From positions 6,276,501 to 6,340,500 of the forward strand of contig NZ_CP049910.1 of assembly GCF_011305995.1 (NCBI RefSeq): 64,000 nt of DNA. Direction: 5' to 3'. This DNA comes from Diaphorobacter sp. HDW4A. Its GTDB lineage: Bacteria; Pseudomonadota; Gammaproteobacteria; Burkholderiales; Burkholderiaceae_C. A program made the position numbers and the translations under genes. This document shows positions 58,800 to 64,000 of the stretch, piece by piece (the first letter of the stretch is position 1; the number at the start of each line of letters is the position of its first letter). The notes below the pieces were generated by a model. That model ran no database searches, had not been told where the DNA came from, and was given only the letters and a program-made list of their open reading frames with translations.

Positions 58800-59840
58800 A
58801 TGAGGCGTGATTTCTTGAAGACTGCGGCCCTGGCGGGTGCGGGCATGATGGGCGGCGCGAGCGGCGCCATGGCACAGCAGCCATCTGCTGCTGGCGGTTT
58901 GCGCGGCAACGCGGGCGACACCTACGTGATGAACGTGATGGTGTCGGGCGTGGAGTACTGGTTCCCGGTTTACGAGATGATGAAACAGCTCGGTCGCACG
59001 CTGGGCGTGAAGACGCGCTACAGCGGCACGCCGGAGTACGACGTGAACAAGCAGCTCGCTTCGTTCGAGCAGGAGCTGGCGCGTAAACCGGCGGGCATTC
59101 TGCTGCACCCGATGAACCCCGATCCGTTCATCGAACCCATCAACCGCGCGGCGGCGATGGGGATTCCGGTGGTGACCTTCGCCGCCGATTCGCCCCATTC
59201 CAAGCGGGTGTCCTTCGTCACCTCCGACAATTACCGTGAAGGCCAGCAGGCAGCCGATGCGATTGCCGCCGCGATGGGCGGCAAGGGCGAATACGCGTTG
59301 CTCGAGAACCCCGGACAAGACAACCACGACCGCCGCATTTCGGCCTTCGTGGAGCGCATGAAGTCCAAGCACCCGGGCATGAAGCTCGCGGGTCGCGCGG
59401 CCAGCAATCAGGACCCGAACAAGGCCTATCAGGCCACGCTGAGTCTGGCGCAGGCCAACCCGAATCTCGGCGCGATTTTCATGCCCGAAGCCAACTCCGC
59501 CATGGGGGCCGCGCAGGCCAAGCTGGAATCCAAGAAGAACATCCGCGTGATGTGCTGCGACGTGAACGCCAAGATCCTCGACATGATCAAATCAGGCGAT
59601 GTGTTCGGCTCCATCAACCCCAATCAGGGCGTGCAGGGATACATGGGAATGATGCTGCTGTTCATGGCCAGGAACCAGCAGCTCATCGACCCGATGAACG
59701 ACGCCAAGCGCAACGGCACCAATCCGATGTCCGTTCCGTTTCTCGACAATGGCCTGTCGGTGGTCAGCAAGGCCAATGCCGATGACTTCTACTGGGACAA
59801 GTATCTGGCCCGCCGTGGCACCAAGGGCATCAACGAGTGA
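58800..59840 (+). CDS. Sugar ABC transporter substrate-binding protein with Tat-type signal
   Basis: 346 residues. The N-terminus MRRDFLKTAALAGAG is a twin-arginine signal (RRDFLK) with cleavage after GAMA. The mature protein is a periplasmic binding protein of the RbsB type: GIPVVTFAADSPHSKRVSFVTSDN, GQQAADAIAAAMGGKGEYALLEN, and ASNQDPNKAYQ. The ligand would be a sugar or sugar alcohol. It leads the import operon. Most RbsB-like proteins use Sec, so export of a folded form is unusual. Confidence 0.9.
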   Translation: MRRDFLKTAALAGAGMMGGASGAMAQQPSAAGGLRGNAGDTYVMNVMVSGVEYWFPVYEMMKQLGRTLGVKTRYSGTPEYDVNKQLASFEQELARKPAGILLHPMNPDPFIEPINRAAAMGIPVVTFAADSPHSKRVSFVTSDNYREGQQAADAIAAAMGGKGEYALLENPGQDNHDRRISAFVERMKSKHPGMKLAGRAASNQDPNKAYQATLSLAQANPNLGAIFMPEANSAMGAAQAKLESKKNIRVMCCDVNAKILDMIKSGDVFGSINPNQGVQGYMGMMLLFMARNQQLIDPMNDAKRNGTNPMSVPFLDNGLSVVSKANADDFYWDKYLARRGTKGINE

Positions 59841-59903
59841 TGGGTCTCGCGGGCCGTCGCGCGCCGGGTGCGCGGCCCGCCCTTTGGGTGTGAGGAGGTG
59901 TCA

Positions 59904-61442
59904 ATGAGTCTGGACGAGAGGCCGCTGCTTGCGCTGCGCGGCATCACCAAGAGCTTCGGAGCGTCGCGTGCGCTGGCCGGAGTGAACTTTGCGCTGCGCC
60001 GTGGCGAGATCCATGCGCTGTGCGGAGAGAACGGCGCAGGCAAGTCCACGCTGATGAAGATCTGCGACGGCATCCACGTGCCCGACGCGGGCGAGATCGC
60101 GCTCGACGGCGAGGTGGTGCGCATCGATGGACCGGCGCATGCGATGCGGCTTGGCATCGGGCTCGTGCATCAGGAGATCGCGCTGTGCGGCGATGCCAGC
60201 GTGGCCGAGAACATCTTCATGTCCGAGGTCGGCGCAAGCCGCCGCACGCTCATGGACTATGCCGGCCTGAATCGCCGTGCACGCGAGGTGCTGTCACGAT
60301 TGGGGCAGGACATTGCGCCAGAGACGCGCGTGGAGGAGCTGCCGATCTGCAGCCAGCAGTTGGTGGAGATCGCCAAGGCGCTCACGCTCGACTGCAAGGT
60401 GCTGATCCTCGACGAGCCGACCGCCGCGCTGACCGAGGTCGAATCGGCCGCGCTGTTCCGCGTGCTGCACGAGCTCAAGCGACAGGGCATGGGCATCATC
60501 TACATCAGTCACCGCATGGCCGAGATCTTCGGCCATTGCGACCGCGCGACTGTGTTGCGGGACGGGCGCGATGTGCATTGCGCCGATATCGCGGACCTCA
60601 CGCCTGACTCGCTGGTGCGCGCGATGGTGGGCCGCGATCTGGGCAACTACTACCCGCCCAAACGTGCGGAACTGGCGACGCGCCACGCGAACACGCCCTT
60701 GCTCGAAGTGCGCGAGCTGGGCGATGGCGAGCGGGTGCACGGGGTCTCATTCGCGCTGCAGCGCGGAGAGATTCTCGGCATTGCTGGGCTGATGGGCGCA
60801 GGCCGCAGCGAACTGGCCGAAACGCTCTGCGGGCTGCGCCGCGCGCGTGCCGGAACGGTGCTGCTCGAAGGCCAGGAGCTGCGGATTCGCCGATACAGCG
60901 ACGCGCTCGATCACGGCATCGCCTACCTGAGCGAGGACCGCAAGGCGGCTGGCGTTTTCCTTGAGTTGCCGGTGGCAAGAAACATCGCCTCGATGGCGCT
61001 CGCCCGCGTGAGCAGCAAGCTCGGCCTCTTGCGCCAGTCGGAGGAGGCGCGCCTTGCGCAGGAGCTGATCGCGCGTCTCAACATCAAGACGCACGATGCC
61101 CAGACCGAGGCAGGCAGCCTCTCGGGCGGCAACCAGCAGAAGGTGGCCATTGCCAAGCTGCTGGCCATCGAGCCGCGTGTGCTGCTCATGGATGAGCCGA
61201 CGCGCGGCGTCGACGTGGGCGCGAAGTCGGAAATCCATCACATCCTGCGCCGCCTCGCGGATCAGGGCGTGGGCGTGATCGTGATTTCGTCGGAGCTGCC
61301 GGAAATCATCGGCCTGTGCGATCGCGCGCTGGTGATCCGTGAAGGCGAGATCGCCGGCGAAGTGCCATCGGAAGAAATGACCGAGGAAGGCCTGCTGCGC
61401 CTTGCATCGGGACTCAGCGAAGAGGAGAACCACACATCATGA
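59904..61442 (+). CDS. Sugar ABC transporter ATP-binding protein (RbsA-like)
   Basis: 512 residues with two ABC domains. The first has Walker A GENGAGKS and Walker B LILDEPTAAL; the second has a degenerate Walker A GLMGAGRSE, signature LSGGNQQK and Walker B LLMDEPTRGV, the usual RbsA asymmetry. It drives sugar import with the permease encoded after it. Start at 59904 with GAGGAGG upstream. Four-base overlap with the permease gene. Confidence 0.95.
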   Translation: MSLDERPLLALRGITKSFGASRALAGVNFALRRGEIHALCGENGAGKSTLMKICDGIHVPDAGEIALDGEVVRIDGPAHAMRLGIGLVHQEIALCGDASVAENIFMSEVGASRRTLMDYAGLNRRAREVLSRLGQDIAPETRVEELPICSQQLVEIAKALTLDCKVLILDEPTAALTEVESAALFRVLHELKRQGMGIIYISHRMAEIFGHCDRATVLRDGRDVHCADIADLTPDSLVRAMVGRDLGNYYPPKRAELATRHANTPLLEVRELGDGERVHGVSFALQRGEILGIAGLMGAGRSELAETLCGLRRARAGTVLLEGQELRIRRYSDALDHGIAYLSEDRKAAGVFLELPVARNIASMALARVSSKLGLLRQSEEARLAQELIARLNIKTHDAQTEAGSLSGGNQQKVAIAKLLAIEPRVLLMDEPTRGVDVGAKSEIHHILRRLADQGVGVIVISSELPEIIGLCDRALVIREGEIAGEVPSEEMTEEGLLRLASGLSEEENHTS

Positions 61443-62476
61443 ATTCCACCACCCACACCGCTGCGAGCGCGCAGGCGCTGAACCTGCCGCAGGCGAGTGC
61501 CGCTTCAGCCGCGAGACCAGTCGCGCGGCGCATGCGCCTGTCCAACATGCGCGAAGCGGGGCTGCTGCTCATCATCGCGTTGCTGTGCGTGGCGATGAGT
61601 TTTGCCTCGCCGCACTTCCTCACCTGGGACAATATCCGTGCGATGCTGCTGTCGTTCTCCATCGAGGGCATCGTCGTCGTCGGCATGACGGTGCTGATGA
61701 TCGTCGGGGGCATCGATCTTTCGGTGGGATCGGTCGTGTGCTTTGCGATGGTGATCACCGGCAAGCTGTTTCTCTTGGGGCTCGACCCCTGGTCGGCGAG
61801 CCTGATCGCGATTGCCTGCTGCGCGCTCATCGGCGCGATGATCGGCGGCTGCGTCACCGGCATCGGGTTGAGTCACTTCATCGCGTCGCTCGCTTTCATG
61901 GTGATTGTGCGCGGGCTATGTCTGGCGCTCACGCAGGGCACGCCGCAGTCGCTGTTTTCGCTGCCACCCGAGTTCAAGTTCATCGGTCAGGGATCGATCG
62001 GCGGCATGCCGGTGGTGATCCTGATCTTCGCCGTGCTGGTGCTGGTGAGCGACTTTCTGCTGCGCCGCGCGTCGCTCTTGCGCAAGGTGTTCTACACCGG
62101 CAGCAACGAGAAGGCCGCGCTGTATTCGGGCATCCGCACCGGCCATGTGAAGTTCTGGGTGACGGTGTTGTGCTCGGCCATGGCGGGGCTGGCGGGCGTG
62201 ATCTACACCGCGCGCTTCGGTGCGGCCACGCCGACCTTCGGCGCGGGCATGGAACTCAATGTGATCGCCGCCGTGGTGATCGGCGGTGCGAGCCTCAAGG
62301 GCGGCTCGGGCACGGTGCTCGGCGCAGTGCTGGGGCTGGCGCTGCTGTCGGTGGTGACGAGCTCGCTGATTCTCCTGGACGTGTCGCCGTACTGGCAGGA
62401 CGTGATCAAGGGGCTGATTCTTTTGGCGGCCGTGACGGTCGACCATCTCATGAACGTGAAAAAGGGAACCCGATGA
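61439..62476 (+). CDS. Sugar ABC transporter permease (RbsC-like)
   Basis: 345 residues with about nine to ten transmembrane helices. It has the RbsC-type stretch IEGIVVVGMTVLMIVGGIDLSVGSVV and the coupling region EKAALYSGIRTGHVKFW, GAGMELNVIAAVVIGGASLKGGSGTV read over two helices. It forms the channel for the binding protein and ATPase above. Overlaps the aldo/keto reductase start by four bases. Confidence 0.94.
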   Translation: MNSTTHTAASAQALNLPQASAASAARPVARRMRLSNMREAGLLLIIALLCVAMSFASPHFLTWDNIRAMLLSFSIEGIVVVGMTVLMIVGGIDLSVGSVVCFAMVITGKLFLLGLDPWSASLIAIACCALIGAMIGGCVTGIGLSHFIASLAFMVIVRGLCLALTQGTPQSLFSLPPEFKFIGQGSIGGMPVVILIFAVLVLVSDFLLRRASLLRKVFYTGSNEKAALYSGIRTGHVKFWVTVLCSAMAGLAGVIYTARFGAATPTFGAGMELNVIAAVVIGGASLKGGSGTVLGAVLGLALLSVVTSSLILLDVSPYWQDVIKGLILLAAVTVDHLMNVKKGTR

Positions 62477-63456
62477 AGACGGTGAATCTGGGAAAGTCCG
62501 ACGTGCAGTGCGAGCCCGTGGGTCTGGGCACCTGGGCCATGGGCGGCTGGATGTGGGGGGGCAGCGATGACGCAGCCGCCGTGCAGGCGATCCGCGCATC
62601 GCTCGATGCGGGCGTGCGCATGATCGACTCCGCACCGGCCTACGGGCTCGGCCATGCGGAGGAGCTCGTGGGGCAGGCCGTCAAAGGGCGTCGACACGAC
62701 GCGGTGATCGCCACCAAGTGCGGCCTCGTGTGGCACGAGCAGAAAGGCACGCATTTCTTCGACGAAGAGGGCAAGGCGGTCTACCGCTATCTCGGCCGTG
62801 ACGTGATTGTCCATGAGGCGGAGGTGAGTCTCAAGCGCCTCGGCACCGACTACATCGACCTCTACATCACCCACTGGCAGGATGCAACGACGCCGGTGGC
62901 CGAGACCATGGATGCGCTGCTGACGCTCAAGCGCCAAGGCAAGATACGCGCCATCGGCGTGAGCAATATCGATGCGCCCACACTGCGCGAGTATCTGAAG
63001 CATGGGCAGGTTGATGCGATTCAGGAGCGCTACAGCCTGATTGATCGCGGCATCGAATCCGACCTTGTGCCGATCTGCCGTGAGCATGGCGTCTCGGTGA
63101 TCGGCTACTCGTCGCTAGCGCTCGGCCTGCTGGCAGGCCCGATGGATGCTGCGCGGCAGTTCAGCGGCGACGACCAGCGTAAAGACAACCCGCGTTTCTC
63201 AAGCGAGAACCGCGAGCGCCTGAACCGCTTTTTCACCGAACTCGAGCCGCTGCGCGCACGCGTCGGCTGCACCTTCGCGCAACTGATGATCGCCTGGACC
63301 ACCGAAGCCGAGAAGATCGACATTGCGCTGTGCGGTGCGCGCACGCCGGTGCAAGCGCAGGAGAACGCCCGCGCGGGCAACGTGACCATCGGCGCGGCAT
63401 ACGTGCAGGCCATCAACATTGCCGCCGAGCGCCATCTCGGCTCGCTGATGGGCTGA
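62473..63456 (+). CDS. Aldo/keto reductase
   Basis: 327 residues of the AKR superfamily, with the catalytic tetrad Asp in MIDSAPAYG, its Tyr, Lys in ATKCG and His in YITHWQD. The C-terminal NADP loop reads CGARTPVQAQEN. Start at 62473 overlaps the permease stop. Placed between the importer and an aldolase, it could reduce an aldehyde released by aldol cleavage or oxidise the sugar before phosphorylation. The substrate is unknown. Confidence 0.9.
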   Translation: MKTVNLGKSDVQCEPVGLGTWAMGGWMWGGSDDAAAVQAIRASLDAGVRMIDSAPAYGLGHAEELVGQAVKGRRHDAVIATKCGLVWHEQKGTHFFDEEGKAVYRYLGRDVIVHEAEVSLKRLGTDYIDLYITHWQDATTPVAETMDALLTLKRQGKIRAIGVSNIDAPTLREYLKHGQVDAIQERYSLIDRGIESDLVPICREHGVSVIGYSSLALGLLAGPMDAARQFSGDDQRKDNPRFSSENRERLNRFFTELEPLRARVGCTFAQLMIAWTTEAEKIDIALCGARTPVQAQENARAGNVTIGAAYVQAINIAAERHLGSLMG

Positions 63457-63541
63457 CGCCCTCAACGCGCTCTACACCGGGCTTCGACAACCTCTGTGCC
63501 TTCGCCGTGCGCGAGGGCAGGGGACGACTTTGCCCAACGAA

Positions 63542-63577
63542 TCCAACAGTTTCAACGTCTTCAACGCTTTCAACATT
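63542..63577 (+). repeat. Four 9-bp tandem repeats before the aldolase gene
   Basis: TCCAACAGT, TTCAACGTC, TTCAACGCT and TTCAACATT follow one another. They lie in a possible leader reading frame of about 22 codons (TTG at 63530, stop TGA at 63596-63598) whose stop overlaps the aldolase ATG. Confidence 0.45.
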
Positions 63578-63594
63578 TGCACAGGAGCCTTCCC

Positions 63595-64000
63595 ATGATG
63601 GAAAAAAAACAGGCGCGCCTCAACCGCCTCATGCGCAACGGACGCTGTCTCGACATCGCCGTGGACCACGGTGTCTGCAACGAGCCCGGCTTTCTCGATG
63701 GGCTCGAAGACATGCCCCGCGTGATGGAGCAGCTCATCGCGGCCCAGCCCGATGCGATCCAGCTCAACTACGGCCAGAGCGAGCTGCTGCAAAGCCGCCC
63801 CGGCAAGAACAAGCCCGCGCTCGTCATGCGCATGGACATGGGCAACCCCTACAACGCCACCACCCACCGCGTGATGTGGGCGGTGCTGCAGAACGAGGAT
63901 GATCCCGTGTTGCCCGCCGTGCAGATGGATGCTGCCTGCGCTGTGGTCAACCTGTTCATGCTGCCCGACGAGCCCGACTTGTTTCGTCAGTGCGTGAAGA
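63595..64000 (+). CDS. Class I aldolase of the DhnA/LsrF type, 3' end outside the window
   Basis: The first 135 residues are present. The sequence reads KKQARLNRLMRNGRCLDIAVDHG, where DIAVDHG is the N-terminal signature of DhnA-type class I fructose-bisphosphate aldolases. ACAGGAG precedes the ATG at 63595; a second ATG follows at once. Members split ketose phosphates by a Schiff-base lysine, which lies beyond the edge here. It is the fifth gene of the import operon and would cleave the phosphorylated intermediate. Confidence 0.85.
   Translation, partial: MMEKKQARLNRLMRNGRCLDIAVDHGVCNEPGFLDGLEDMPRVMEQLIAAQPDAIQLNYGQSELLQSRPGKNKPALVMRMDMGNPYNATTHRVMWAVLQNEDDPVLPAVQMDAACAVVNLFMLPDEPDLFRQCVK

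Noticed and set aside
61402..62472. N-terminal extension of the aldo/keto reductase frame
   Set aside because: It overlaps the permease gene in another frame. The reductase has its normal N-terminus at 62473.

Overview
The window looks like chromosomal DNA of a high-GC beta-proteobacterium, most likely family Comamonadaceae (Burkholderiales: Comamonas/Delftia/Acidovorax relatives). The reasons are the set of Bug/TctC binding proteins, the DUF1841, DUF2909, DUF2970 and DUF4148 proteins, the Burkholderiales-style aa3 oxidase cluster with a 36-residue small protein and DUF2970, and a beta-ketoadipate operon under an IclR regulator. No rRNA, tRNA, intact insertion sequence, phage or CRISPR array was seen. 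The species call is inference.

Layout. 1-2.5 kb: an edge-truncated lipoprotein gene, a LuxR-type regulator and a DUF1272 zinc protein. 2.7-8.8 kb: TamB and TamA for outer-membrane assembly. 8.8-11.3 kb: a MoxR ATPase / small membrane protein / von Willebrand A unit. 11.4-14 kb: cytochrome c4, a tandem universal stress protein and DUF1841. 14.2-22.3 kb: a LysR regulator divergent from a four-gene RND efflux operon whose first gene is an alpha/beta-hydrolase fold protein without its nucleophile serine. 22.3-22.9 kb: a non-coding array with four perfect DnaA boxes. 23.3-33.1 kb: an IclR regulator divergent from a ten-gene aromatic/lactone catabolic operon (pcaIJ, pcaF, pcaD, cyclase, YciI, SDR, AtoE-type transporter, catC, Bug protein). 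33.3-40.9 kb: CPA2 antiporter, LysE exporter, orphan ParA, DUF4148, LysR, TrmL, ComF and a BioC-like protein. 41.3-51.5 kb: the aa3 cytochrome c oxidase locus (CoxB fused to cytochrome c and an OmpA-like domain, CtaD, Cox11, CoxC, SURF1, CtaA, CtaB, Sco). 52-54.2 kb: a Bug protein and rpoH preceded by a perfect CIRCE element. 54.5-64 kb: a polyol or sugar catabolic locus with a GntR regulator, GlpD-like dehydrogenase and FGGY kinase divergent from an Rbs-type ABC transporter, an aldo/keto reductase and a class I aldolase cut by the window edge.

How they work together. Most of the window is conserved metabolism and respiration in compact operons. The cox locus holds the structural subunits plus heme A synthesis and copper insertion factors for one enzyme. 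The pca locus carries 3-oxoadipate enol-lactone through 3-oxoadipyl-CoA to acetyl-CoA and succinyl-CoA. The last locus imports and phosphorylates an unknown polyol or sugar, oxidises the phosphate ester and probably cleaves it with the aldolase.

The least explained sequence is between genes. Every convergent gene junction longer than a few bases carries a repeat element: the DnaA-box array, two hairpin families present as two copies each, and a pair of about 180-bp inverted copies. The DnaA-box array and the polyol locus are the best candidates for something undescribed.
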